Under the pieces are notes generated by a model. It made no database searches. It was not told where the DNA came from and worked only from the letters and a program-made list of their open reading frames with translations. A DNA stretch of 64,000 nucleotides, from positions 3,747,501 to 3,811,500 of the forward strand of contig NZ_CP039253.1 in NCBI RefSeq assembly GCF_004795915.1, given 5' to 3'. Below are positions 35,865-44,012 of the stretch, one piece after another. Source of the stretch: Rhodococcus sp. PAMC28707 (GTDB taxonomy: Bacteria > Actinomycetota > Actinomycetes > Mycobacteriales > Mycobacteriaceae). A program made the position numbers and the translations under genes. The stretch's first letter is position 1, and every line of letters starts with the position of its first letter.

Positions 35865-36013
35865 GGGGGCTGCTTTCGATCGATGAACTTCGGCCTTGGT
35901 GCACCGAAGGCTAGCGCAGGGATGAGCGGCCGCCGACCTCTGCCGCGGTACGTCGTGCATCGGGTGTGAAAAGTACCGCGCATCTGTCGGGGGAGGGCAC
36001 TATTGTCGAAGAA

Positions 36014-36988
36014 ATGACGACCACGGTCGCAGAGGGCGACGAATTCGTTACGCAGTTCGACCCGTACCGGCGTGAGCTACTGGCTCATTGCTACCGCATG
36101 ACCGGGTCCATTCACGACGCCGAGGATCTCGTTCAGGAGACGTACATCCGGGCCTGGAAAGGTTACGGAAAGTTCGAGGGCAGATCGTCCATGCGGACTT
36201 GGCTGTATCGCATCGCCACCAATACCTGTTTGACGGCATTGGAAGGACGCTCGAGGCGTCCCCTGCCCACCGGTCTCGGGGCACCCAGCTCGGATCCGAC
36301 GGACGATCTGATCGAGCGTCACGAAATTTCCTGGCTGGAGCCGATCGCAGATTCGGAGTTGAGCGATTCGGTCGATCCAGCGAGCATTGTCGTCGGGCGA
36401 GAATCGATCCGCCTGGCATTCATCGCTGCCCTGCAATACCTTTCGCCGCGACAGCGTGCGGCACTGCTGATGCGTGAGGTCCTGCAATGGAAAGCCTCGG
36501 AGGTAGCCGAAGCGCTGGCAACGACCACGACCGCAGTCAACAGCCTCGTACAGCGCGCACGAGCGCAACTGGACTCGATCACCCCCTCCACGGACGGAGT
36601 CGTCGAGCCCTCGTCGGCGGAGATCCAGGAACTGTTGGAAAAGTATGTCGACAGTTTCGAGCGTTACGACATCGGTCAGCTCGTCGAGCTGTTCACCACG
36701 GACGCGGTGTGGGAAATGCCGCCGTTCGTCGGGTGGTACCAGGGCGGGGAAAATATCGGAGCGCTCATTCGAGGCAATTGCCCTGCCAGTGGGCCCGGGG
36801 ACATGCGCATGCTGCCGACCGCTGCCAACGGCCGGCCGGCGTACGGGCTGTACATGCGAGACGAGTTGGGCCGACATGTCGCTTTTCAGTTACACGTTCT
36901 CGATTTCCGAGCCAATCGCGTCGTACATGTGGCGTCCTTCTTCGATCTGACACTTTTCGAGAGATTCGGTCTGCCCGCACACCTGTGA
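36014..36988 (+). CDS. ECF sigma factor with SnoaL-like C-terminal domain (SigX5/SigG-like)
   Basis: About 324 residues. Sigma region 2 (ELLAHCYRMTGSIHDAEDLV, QETYIRAWKGYGKFEGRSSM, RTWLYRIATNTCLTALEGRS) and region 4 (LSPRQRAALLMREVLQWKAS, EVAEALATTTTAVNSLVQRA) are complete. They are followed by a SnoaL/NTF2-like domain from about residue 210 (LLEKYVDSFERYDIGQLVEL, VWEMPPFVGWYQGGENIGAL). This arrangement matches the group named SigX5/SigG. The C-terminal domain regulates the sigma factor in place of an anti-sigma protein; no anti-sigma gene is seen nearby. Start ATG 36014 has a weak site, and GTG 35966 is an alternative. The inverted repeat at 37092 follows. Confidence 0.88.
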   Translation: MTTTVAEGDEFVTQFDPYRRELLAHCYRMTGSIHDAEDLVQETYIRAWKGYGKFEGRSSMRTWLYRIATNTCLTALEGRSRRPLPTGLGAPSSDPTDDLIERHEISWLEPIADSELSDSVDPASIVVGRESIRLAFIAALQYLSPRQRAALLMREVLQWKASEVAEALATTTTAVNSLVQRARAQLDSITPSTDGVVEPSSAEIQELLEKYVDSFERYDIGQLVELFTTDAVWEMPPFVGWYQGGENIGALIRGNCPASGPGDMRMLPTAANGRPAYGLYMRDELGRHVAFQLHVLDFRANRVVHVASFFDLTLFERFGLPAHL

Positions 36989-37091
36989 CCGGTTGCGAGC
37001 GTCGGCGAACAGCATTCGCGCGGCGCTGATCCGTAAGGCCATGAAGCGACCGGCTTGTCTCCGGTGCGCAGCTCTGTAGCAAGATGGGTCC

Positions 37092-37120
37092 GCGGGAACG
37101 AGCTGATAGCGCGTTCCCGC
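37092..37120 (+). terminator. Hairpin between the ECF sigma gene and the SDR gene
   Basis: GCGGGAACG (37092-37100) pairs perfectly with CGTTCCCGC (37112-37120) across an 11-base loop and is followed by TGTTTCG. It lies 104 bases after the sigma factor stop and 24 before the SDR start, so it may be a terminator or a leader element of the SDR gene. Confidence 0.5.
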
Positions 37121-37143
37121 TGTTTCGTCGAAGAGGAGAATTC

Positions 37144-37881
37144 ATGGATTTGGGACTGTCCGGTAAGTCGTTCATCGTCACTGGTGGAACCGAAGGACTC
37201 GGTCTGGCCAGTGCTCGCGAGTTGCTACGCGAGGGCGCGAAGGTGACTGTGTCGTCTCGCTCTCAGGAGAAAGTCGACGACGCGGTGACAGAGCTCGGTG
37301 CTCATCGCCCGAACGCTGTCACCGGAATGGTCGCCGACAATGGCCACCCGAGCAGCGCAGAACTTATCGTCGAGGCTGCCCTCGCACACTGGGGCAAAAT
37401 CGACGGTCTCGTTGTCAGCGTTGGCGGACCACCGCGCGGCACGGCATTGGAAGCCACGGACGAGCAGTGGGAAGAAGCGTTTCGCTCGATCTTTCTCGGA
37501 ACGGTTCGGCTGGTCAGAGCAGCAGCGGCATCGATGACCGAAGGCGGCGCAGTTGTCCTGGTGCTGTCGAGTTCGGTGAAGTCGCCTTTGACGGGTCTCG
37601 GAATCTCGAACGGTCTTCGACCAGGGCTGGCAATGGTAGCCAAGGATATGGCAGACGAGCTGGGTGCACGAGGAATCCGCATCGTCAGCGTCTTGCCAGG
37701 GCGATTCGACACAACGCGGGGTGGAGCCGTCGGCGACGAGGACTTGGCTCGCATACCTCTCGGGCGTATCGGTGACCCCGACGAATTCGGAAGAGTTGTC
37801 GCGTTTCTGTCCTCACCCGCCGCGTCGTACATCACGGGTTCGACCGTCACCGTCGACGGTGGGGCGCTGCGAGCCCTGTGA
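37144..37881 (+). CDS. SDR-family oxidoreductase lacking the usual catalytic tyrosine
   Basis: A 245-residue short-chain dehydrogenase/reductase fold. The coenzyme motif TGGTEGLGLASARELLREG is at the N-terminus, the NNAG region is replaced by VVSVGGPPRG, and the C-terminal SSPAASYITGSTVTVDGGAL is typical of FabG-like proteins. The active-site serine is in LSSSVKSPLTGLGISNGLRPG, but the expected YxxxK tyrosine position reads SNGLRPG, with K in AMVAKDMA. Proteins with this SN-x-x-R-x-G replacement form a recognised SDR subgroup of uncertain chemistry. ATG 37144 follows AGAGGAGA. Ends before a strong convergent terminator. Confidence 0.88.
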   Translation: MDLGLSGKSFIVTGGTEGLGLASARELLREGAKVTVSSRSQEKVDDAVTELGAHRPNAVTGMVADNGHPSSAELIVEAALAHWGKIDGLVVSVGGPPRGTALEATDEQWEEAFRSIFLGTVRLVRAAAASMTEGGAVVLVLSSSVKSPLTGLGISNGLRPGLAMVAKDMADELGARGIRIVSVLPGRFDTTRGGAVGDEDLARIPLGRIGDPDEFGRVVAFLSSPAASYITGSTVTVDGGALRAL

Positions 37882-37940
37882 GTACAGGCCCTGTGAGCAC
37901 TGGTCGCTCTGACCAACTTTGGCCGACCGAACGCAGGTGA

Positions 37941-37972
37941 CCCCGCACCAAGCCTGTCGGCTTTGTGCGGGG
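37941..37972. terminator. Bidirectional terminator between SDR and chorismate-mutase-like genes
   Basis: CCCCGCACCAAGCC (37941-37954) and GGCTTTGTGCGGGG (37959-37972) form a 14-bp stem with one mismatch and a TGTC loop. It is centred between the two convergent genes and serves both. Confidence 0.82.
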
Positions 37973-38005
37973 CCACTGAAAGCGAGGGACCGGGGACGTA
38001 ACTAC

Positions 38006-38272
38006 TTAGCGTGTGCTCGATGCAATGCGTGCAAGCATCCGAGAGAACACCGAGCCGTCCGACCCGAGGGCATCGAAAGTAGTCGATTCAGCTGGAACTG
38101 CCGCTTCGCCCTTGGCAGCGGCGAGCGTGCGCGCCAATTCGGTGCGGCGTTCGATCGCGCCGAGAATATCGGCGTCGAGCATGACTAGCTGCTCATCGAG
38201 CTGGTCGATCTTGACTTCGTCTGTCTGTGCTCCGTTGGCGCTGATGGCGAGCGAATCGATCTGCAATGTCAC
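38006..38272 (-). CDS. Chorismate-mutase-like protein (AroQ type II fold)
   Basis: An 88-residue helical protein. IDQLDEQLVMLDADILGAIE and RRTELARTLAAAKGEAAVPA follow the pattern of the first helix of AroQ chorismate mutases (I-D-x-LR-x-x-LD...R-R), similar to short actinobacterial enzymes such as Rv0948c. The GTG at 38272 has AGGAG five bases upstream. Several expected active-site residues are not obvious; for example the R of IDxLR is Q, so activity is uncertain. It would convert chorismate to prephenate. It stands alone, convergent with the SDR gene. A TTGACA box upstream on the minus strand (38351-38346) may be its -35. Confidence 0.75.
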   Translation of the reverse strand: MTLQIDSLAISANGAQTDEVKIDQLDEQLVMLDADILGAIERRTELARTLAAAKGEAAVPAESTTFDALGSDGSVFSRMLARIASSTR

Positions 38273-38689
38273 ATCGTCTCCTTTTGTTCGCGTCCTGAGG
38301 AGTGAGTCGTTCGGATCCTCGGAACTGTTACACGTTAGTTCTATGTGTCAACGATGTTTCGTACCCTGCACCAACATGCCTAGTAATCAGGCGGGGGCCA
38401 AGGCTTTCGAGCTGTGATGCTGGCAACAATCGAGGTCGACACCGTCTGATTCGACACCTGGGTGCAGTAGCGACCCTCCAACGCGGCGTCAGTAGCCAAC
38501 TGTGGCGGAGATCGTTCGACGTCATATCAACTATTCGTAGCGGGACGTCGCTGGTACTGCTCGTGCAAGAAGAATTTTCGATTCGGGTGACACCGACGAT
38601 CGGCACAGTAATCGTCCGTTCCGATTTCGGGATTGTCGGTTCGGATTTCGGGGTAGTCGTTCGAGAACGACAACCGCAAGGAGTTCATC
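38273..38689. other. Divergent intergenic region with tandem repeat
   Basis: No supported gene is seen in these 417 bp. It holds a minus-strand TTGACA (38351-38346) upstream of the chorismate-mutase-like gene and, just before the flavoprotein gene, an imperfect tandem repeat at 38617-38657: 20 and 21 bases, sharing a GTTCSGATTTCGGG core and ending near TTCGAGAAC. Confidence 0.5.
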
Positions 38690-39847
38690 GTGCGCTATGA
38701 CTACCTCATCGTCGGTGGCGGCATGGTCGCCGACGCCGCAGCCCGCGGCATCCGCGAGAAGGACACCTCAGGAACAATCGGCATTCTGGGGGCCGACAGC
38801 GACGAGCCGTACACCCGACCGGCATTGTCCAAAAAGTTGTGGACGGACAAGGACTTCGGTCGCGATCAGGTTCCGCTGAATACTGCATCCGACACCGGTG
38901 CCGAGGTGCTCACCAATACGCGAGTCCGGTCGGTCGATCGTGGCAAGAAAACCGTGACGACCGAATCCGAAGACGCATTCGAGTACGGAGACTTGCTGTT
39001 GGCGACCGGAGCATCGCCGGTCCAGCTCGGCATTGCTCCCAGTCCGAGAGTCATCTACTTTCGTACGTTCGCCGACTATCGTGCGTTGCGGGACCTGACC
39101 AAGACGGCTTCGCACATTGCAGTCGTCGGAGGTGGATACATCGGTACCGAAATTGCGTCGGCTCTCGCACTCAACGGCGTCGATGTCACGCTGATCACCA
39201 GCGACGACGTGGTCGGTGGCCACATGTTCCCGGCCTCCCTCGCGGCGGCATTCGAGGCAGGGTTCAGTGAGCATGGCGTCACGATCCGGCGGGCAGTCAA
39301 GGTGACGACTGCTGCCGAGGCCTCGGCTCGAGTGCAACTGCAACTCGACGACGGCTCGAGCGTCGAAGCAGATGGAGTCGTCTTCGGCCTCGGTGTTCGC
39401 CCCAACGTCGAGCTTGCCGACGCCAGTGGATTGGCCGTCGACAACGGCATCGTCGTCGACGAATTCCTTCGTACCGACGATCGGCATATCTACGCGGCAG
39501 GCGACGTCGCCAACTATCCGGACGCGATACTGGGCCGTCGACGCATCGAACACGTAGACAATGCAATCGAGATGGGTAAGGCAGTCGGCCGCATCATGGC
39601 AGGCGGTACCGAGCCGTACACCTACACGCCGTACTTCTATTCGGACGTCTTCGACGACGGCTATCAGGCAGTGGGAACCATCGACACATCTCTGCGTGCC
39701 GTAGAGGAATGGAAGGTCGAGCCCAAAGAAGGCGTCGTCTACTACCTCGAAGGCGACAAGGTGCGAGGTGTACTCATGTGGAACGTATGGGAAGGCCTCG
39801 ACGAGGCCAAGGCACTCCTCGGTAAGGAGAAGGTCGTCCGCCACTGA
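38690..39847 (+). CDS. NAD(P)/FAD-dependent oxidoreductase (AIF/ferredoxin-reductase type)
   Basis: A 385-residue pyridine nucleotide-disulphide oxidoreductase fold without a redox-active CxxC. The FAD motif YDYLIVGGGMVADAAARGIR is at the start, the NAD motif HIAVVGGGYIGTEIASALAL is in the middle, and the second FAD motif IYAAGDVANYPDAILG lies near the C-terminus. A C-terminal reductase-like domain follows (YFYSDVFDDGYQAVGTIDTS). It resembles ferredoxin reductases of oxygenase systems and apoptosis-inducing-factor-like proteins. GTG 38690 is placed six bases after AAGGAG. No ferredoxin or oxygenase gene is adjacent. It is preceded by an imperfect tandem repeat. Confidence 0.9.
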   Translation: MRYDYLIVGGGMVADAAARGIREKDTSGTIGILGADSDEPYTRPALSKKLWTDKDFGRDQVPLNTASDTGAEVLTNTRVRSVDRGKKTVTTESEDAFEYGDLLLATGASPVQLGIAPSPRVIYFRTFADYRALRDLTKTASHIAVVGGGYIGTEIASALALNGVDVTLITSDDVVGGHMFPASLAAAFEAGFSEHGVTIRRAVKVTTAAEASARVQLQLDDGSSVEADGVVFGLGVRPNVELADASGLAVDNGIVVDEFLRTDDRHIYAAGDVANYPDAILGRRRIEHVDNAIEMGKAVGRIMAGGTEPYTYTPYFYSDVFDDGYQAVGTIDTSLRAVEEWKVEPKEGVVYYLEGDKVRGVLMWNVWEGLDEAKALLGKEKVVRH

Positions 39848-39948
39848 CTCGTCCCGATGCCCGCGAGGTCGGTTCTGGACCGACCGCGCGCCAACGTGGT
39901 GAGAATTCTGGAACAGTGGGTTCTGGTCGTACGCCACGAGGAGCTGAC

Positions 39949-41043
39949 ATGTTCGAGCACACAGAAATCGGTACCAGCCGAGAACGCGTCGAAGAGCAGG
40001 TTCGCAATTGGTGTGAGCGTGCGCGAGTGGACGGCAGATGGCCGATGCTGTCCGACGCGTCCTCGGTGGCGATCGCTGCAGGCCGGTTGGACGCCCCCAC
40101 CCGGGAGGTACTTGCCGCACGTCGTAGAGCAGGAAAATCGGTGCCCTCGATCGGAGGTTTTGCAACTGCGAGAACCCTCGCCGAGGAGCGATCACGATGG
40201 TTGGCCAAGGATACGAAGAACAAGCCTGGATCCGCGCTGGTCTATCGGGTGCGAGCCACCGAGTTGACCAAGCGCCTCGATCACCTTCGAACGATCGTGG
40301 TGATGTCGACCGATTGCTACGCACACGGTGTCCGCGCCGTTCGACGTGAGCGCCGCGACGGTATTCACTTGGATCTCGACCAGCGTGACGCGCTCTTCGA
40401 TGGGCTGCTGCATACCCCCGTCCCGAGGCAGCACATCGGTGGGCTGGCCGCTCGAACAGGGTTGTCGGTTCTCGATGTCGCCGCTGATCGCGTGGCCGAG
40501 GTCTCGAAGAACACTCGGTTCGAAACTGTGGGGGACCGCGCATCGGCAATGATGGCTCAGGTCGCAGATCAAAAGGACGATGTGTTCGCCGACCGATACG
40601 AGACTCTGCTGTTCATCGCCGGCACGTCGTACGATCGCGTGAATTCCTCCCGGGCTTGGAAATCCGAGCAATTTCTCATCCAGCGCACGCAACTCGACCT
40701 TGCCGAGGAACTCACTCAGGTCGCCGTCGACACCAATTCCCTACAAGAGATCAGCACCGAACTCGACGACATCGCCAGGGTGATGCTCGACGACGCCACG
40801 CGAGTACAAGTCGCCACCCGCCGTGCTGCGCTCGAGTCGGTATGGTCGCAACTCATCGACAGGGTTGCTGCGTTGGTCAGGGTCGCGGACCTGGTTACGC
40901 GAGCAGCGGGCGACCATTCTGCGATGGACGTCGTGCAGAAAGCACGCAGCCTCGACAACAGAATCGACGCTCTCGTATCCCGCGCTGGAAATCGCGAACT
41001 GTCCGCCGACAACACACATTTCGTCGGCGACCAGATCACATAG
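39949..41043 (+). CDS. Hypothetical helical protein, unknown
   Basis: A 364-residue protein that I do not recognise. It is soluble and predicted to be almost wholly helical, with no signal peptide. Visible segments are RERVEEQVRNWCERARVDGR, LAARTGLSVLDVAADRVAEV and a long C-terminal stretch with regular hydrophobic heptads (LAEELTQVAVDTNSLQEIST, ELDDIARVMLDDATRVQVAT), likely a coiled coil. ATG 39949 is preferred for GAGGAG five bases upstream; the open frame also extends to 39916. It lies 101 bp after the flavoprotein gene on the same strand. No catalytic motif was found. Confidence 0.7.
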   Translation: MFEHTEIGTSRERVEEQVRNWCERARVDGRWPMLSDASSVAIAAGRLDAPTREVLAARRRAGKSVPSIGGFATARTLAEERSRWLAKDTKNKPGSALVYRVRATELTKRLDHLRTIVVMSTDCYAHGVRAVRRERRDGIHLDLDQRDALFDGLLHTPVPRQHIGGLAARTGLSVLDVAADRVAEVSKNTRFETVGDRASAMMAQVADQKDDVFADRYETLLFIAGTSYDRVNSSRAWKSEQFLIQRTQLDLAEELTQVAVDTNSLQEISTELDDIARVMLDDATRVQVATRRAALESVWSQLIDRVAALVRVADLVTRAAGDHSAMDVVQKARSLDNRIDALVSRAGNRELSADNTHFVGDQIT

Positions 41044-41096
41044 TGGCAGAGTTTCCAGGGAAAGCTCTCCTTACATGGGGCCGCACGCTCGCCGAG

Positions 41097-41117
41097 AACA
41101 TAGGTCATGGCTATGTT
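41097..41117. terminator. Hairpin between convergent genes
   Basis: AACATAG (41097-41103) pairs with CTATGTT (41111-41117) across GTCATGG, directly at the stop codon (41118-41120) of the minus-strand deaminase-like gene and 54 bases past the plus-strand hypothetical gene. Short stem, so moderate support as a shared terminator. Confidence 0.4.
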
Positions 41118-42389
41118 TCAGAAGAAGGTGTGGACGAGGTCCACCACGAGGGGATCGTCGGAGTCGGCATCGTCGATCACCGGGATGAGTCGCCATTTGT
41201 CGAATGCAGTGCACGGATGTGAAAGACCCAGGCGTACGACGGTTCCGACCTGCAGAGGGACAGAGTTGTCGGGCATACGCAGGAACGCGTGCTGATCATT
41301 GAGTGCGGTGATCTCGGCGTGCTCGACGTTCTGGGGTATCGGGAGTCCTTCGTCGAACGGCAGATCGCGTTTCCCGGCGTCCAACAATGCCAACCCGGGC
41401 TCTGGCGTTGACACAACGCGTGCCCAGCCGTGCATCGCCGATCTCAACGGGTTGTCGGAGCGAGCCGGATTCATCGGCGAAATCTGTGAATAGAATCCGT
41501 CGTCGTGGATGATGTAAGCGCCCGAGCGCAGTACCACCGACGTGGTGACTCCACGCGCACCCTTCTCGTCCGCCACGGCAGCCAATCGCTCGATCGCCAG
41601 GTCCTGATAGGCGCTGCCGCCGGCCGTCACGATGGCATGAGTGTCGTAGAGATCGGCATCGAGTAATTCACGGTGCAGGGCGCCGACGGTGTCCAAGTGC
41701 GCGCGGACAGCAGCCAGACCGGACGCTGAGCGGTCATGGCTCATTGCACCTTCGTACCCACCGACCCCGGCGAGTGCCAGTGATGGTGATGCGACGACAG
41801 CGTCAGCGACTGCGCGTGCAGTTTCCGTCGTTCGTGCGCCGGTTCGCCCATGTTCTCCACCGAGTTCGACGATCACGTTGACCCGACGAGCGCCAACCGA
41901 AGAATCGAGGACAGTATTCATTGCTGCCACTGTCTCGAGACTATCTGCCCAGCAATAGAATTCGAATTCCGGATGAGATTCCAGTTCGGATGCGAGCCAG
42001 GCCAGTCCTATCGGATCGACTAGGGCATTGGCGAGGAGTATTCGCTCGACGCCGAACGCGCGTGCGAGCTGCACCTGCCAGATCGTGGCCAAAGTTATTG
42101 CCCAGGCGCCTGATTCGAGCTGGAGTCGCCACAGTGCCGGGGCCATCGTCGTCTTGCCGTGTGGTGCGATCCGCACTCCGGCTTGCTTCGCCCACTGGGC
42201 CATGACTGCAATGTTGTGCTGCATGCGCCCGCGATCCAAGGTGAGCAACGGCGTTTGGAAGTCCGCCAGTCTTGGATCGGTGCCGATGAACTGCTCGACG
42301 GACTGTCCCCACGCACTCGGGGGGAAGGACTTGTGTTCGGGGCCGAGTGTCTTCGTTCCGAGGGCGTTCACAGCTTTCGAGTCGATCAA
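41118..42389 (-). CDS. D-serine dehydratase-like PLP enzyme (amino acid deaminase)
   Basis: A PLP enzyme of fold type III, about 423 residues. The alanine-racemase-like barrel carries the Schiff-base lysine in IAPHGKTTMAPALWRLQLES, the phosphate-contact segment AIVTAGGSAYQDL and GYEGAMSHDRSASGL. The C-terminal beta domain ends LSHPCTAFDKWRLIPVID, whose His and Cys match the zinc-site residues of eukaryotic-type D-serine dehydratases. It should deaminate D-serine or a related D-amino acid. TTG 42389 is chosen because GGAGG lies seven bases upstream; ATG 42416 lacks a ribosome site. It is downstream of the second TY-Chap gene on the same strand. Confidence 0.87.
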   Translation of the reverse strand: MIDSKAVNALGTKTLGPEHKSFPPSAWGQSVEQFIGTDPRLADFQTPLLTLDRGRMQHNIAVMAQWAKQAGVRIAPHGKTTMAPALWRLQLESGAWAITLATIWQVQLARAFGVERILLANALVDPIGLAWLASELESHPEFEFYCWADSLETVAAMNTVLDSSVGARRVNVIVELGGEHGRTGARTTETARAVADAVVASPSLALAGVGGYEGAMSHDRSASGLAAVRAHLDTVGALHRELLDADLYDTHAIVTAGGSAYQDLAIERLAAVADEKGARGVTTSVVLRSGAYIIHDDGFYSQISPMNPARSDNPLRSAMHGWARVVSTPEPGLALLDAGKRDLPFDEGLPIPQNVEHAEITALNDQHAFLRMPDNSVPLQVGTVVRLGLSHPCTAFDKWRLIPVIDDADSDDPLVVDLVHTFF

Positions 42390-42744
42390 GACGAAACCTC
42401 CAGGGCGCTGGCTCATGCGTACGTGGCGCTCGATTGCGACGATCAGTACCTTGCCGAGTTCGATGTTGGTTGTCGAACAGTGTTACACGGAGGGCCGAGA
42501 CCAACACGCGTCTTTCGTGAACTACATCGGAGGGATCACCCGCGACGGTACCCGGTCGGGGCAGTAGGGATGGCAGTCCCCGACAAGCCCCTCAACCATT
42601 TTCAAGTTCTGGGGCGCAGGTGTGCGCGCACCCGTTCTCGCAGGGCGTTCGGATGGAACTGCTCGTTCACCGGCCTTCCGCGCGAAGAGTTGCTCGTCGA
42701 GATCGTCTGCTGGACCCGTTCGGTCGTCGATCGGGCCGGCGGAC
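42390..42744. other. Intergenic region, no gene seen
   Basis: Between the deaminase-like gene and the TY-Chap copy 2 gene. Open frames here on both strands are short or shadows and none has a ribosome site with recognisable content. It probably holds the promoter of the deaminase-like gene. Confidence 0.5.
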
Positions 42745-43935
42745 TCAGGCGTTGTCGTAGAACCCGACAGTGCGGAGCGCCGACCGCAGCGCCTCGATCA
42801 CACGGTCCCAAGGAACTGCCTCTTCCGCGTATTCCGATGCAGCGGCGGACTCGTTGCGAAGACGGGCATCACGCGCACATTCCTTCCAGGACTGTGACTG
42901 CTCGACGCAGAACCTCTCGTAACGAGAGATTTTCATCTGGTCCCGCCCGCACACCGACACGACATCTTCGGCATCGATAGTCCCGCCCAACTCCGCGTCG
43001 AGTTCGAGCAACGTCATCAACTGCGCGGGTACCTCGTCCTCGGTGGGGTCGTCCGGGACATCCCCGGGACCAGTAGCAAATGGCGATGTCGAGAGCCGAC
43101 CACCGAGATCGGTTGCGAAATCATCATCGACTCGGGTGACGAAATCTGCGAGACGAGTGACCGCATCCATCAAGTGCTGAGGTACGAAGGGCCGTGCGGC
43201 GATGCTCGAGGTGAGGTGAATGCGGTCGTCGATGAGGAGAAACGTCAGCCGCGGATGGCGACGATTGAGATCTCCCACCACCTCGGCAGCGCGTGTTCGA
43301 CCGCCGATTCTTTCGACGATCGGAGCATCGACGCGTACCTCGTCGAGAGCAGCGACATAGACGTGAGCCGTTACCTTTCCCAACGGTACGGTGAAGCTTC
43401 CGTCCGCGGCCATGTGTATTTCAGGCCCGTGGAGCGCCTGCAATGCCCTTCGCGCTGCTTTCGAGAGAGCTTCCTCGTCAGCATGGACCGAGGAGGTCAT
43501 CGGCTCGTAGACCTGTCCGGCGTCGCCGAGCAGTTCTACTCCGAAGACACCCTCGACCGTGCTCCCGTCCTGCGTACCCACCAGGAAGCTTGGGTGGGGA
43601 ATGTTCCACGTGCGACGAAGCTGTGTGACAACCGTCGATGCGAACCGATCTGCACACAAGACTGGGTCCTCCAACACGTGAATGTCGGAAACACCGGATT
43701 CGCGCCAAGGCGAAGGTGGATTCGACAGTCCCGACGACACGCACACCAGGGTTCTGCGCATAGTCGTCCGCAGGCTCATCTCGAGCTTGTCAGCACCCTC
43801 GGGCCGGAATGCCGGCGACAGCGACCAATCTGCGGTGTATTCACCCGATGCCAGCCGATCGCCCAGTTGTGCAGCGAACCGTCGCCAGTCCTTCTCCATC
43901 GAGCTATCCAGTTCTCGAACCTCGAACGTCGACAT
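42745..43935 (-). CDS. TY-Chap-like domain protein, copy 2
   Basis: A 396-residue paralogue of the protein at 12838-14124. Shared landmarks in the same order are an N-terminal helical part, RRTWNIPHPSFLVGTQDG (copy 1: REVWNVAHPAFLSAL), a YbjN-like centre (GKVTAHVYVAALDEVRVDAP, copy 1: FPVHVCFDHDATSVRIHAPL), NRRHPRLTFLLIDDRIHLTS, FVPQHLMDAVTRLADFV and a charged helical tail. No catalytic motif is seen, which fits a peptide-binding chaperone-like fold. ATG 43935 follows GGGGAGA. It lies 77 bp after the phosphatase-superfamily gene and is probably cotranscribed with it. Function unknown; family name from pattern recall. Confidence 0.6.
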   Translation of the reverse strand: MSTFEVRELDSSMEKDWRRFAAQLGDRLASGEYTADWSLSPAFRPEGADKLEMSLRTTMRRTLVCVSSGLSNPPSPWRESGVSDIHVLEDPVLCADRFASTVVTQLRRTWNIPHPSFLVGTQDGSTVEGVFGVELLGDAGQVYEPMTSSVHADEEALSKAARRALQALHGPEIHMAADGSFTVPLGKVTAHVYVAALDEVRVDAPIVERIGGRTRAAEVVGDLNRRHPRLTFLLIDDRIHLTSSIAARPFVPQHLMDAVTRLADFVTRVDDDFATDLGGRLSTSPFATGPGDVPDDPTEDEVPAQLMTLLELDAELGGTIDAEDVVSVCGRDQMKISRYERFCVEQSQSWKECARDARLRNESAAASEYAEEAVPWDRVIEALRSALRTVGFYDNA

Positions 43936-44012
43936 TGTTTCTCCCCGTCATCAACCGCGAACTTCTCGAACAGGAGCAACCTAGCGGGAGATACCGACAC
44001 TGATCGCTCGCA

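Noticed and set aside
38768-40549. 593-codon minus-strand open frame opposite the flavoprotein gene and the unknown helical gene
   Set aside because: Low-complexity Arg-rich translation that covers two well-supported plus-strand genes; typical GC-skew artefact.
42602-42811. 69-codon minus-strand frame after the TY-Chap copy 2 gene
   Set aside because: Overlaps the 3' end of the TY-Chap gene and lacks a ribosome site; only a short GTG-initiated tail is free.
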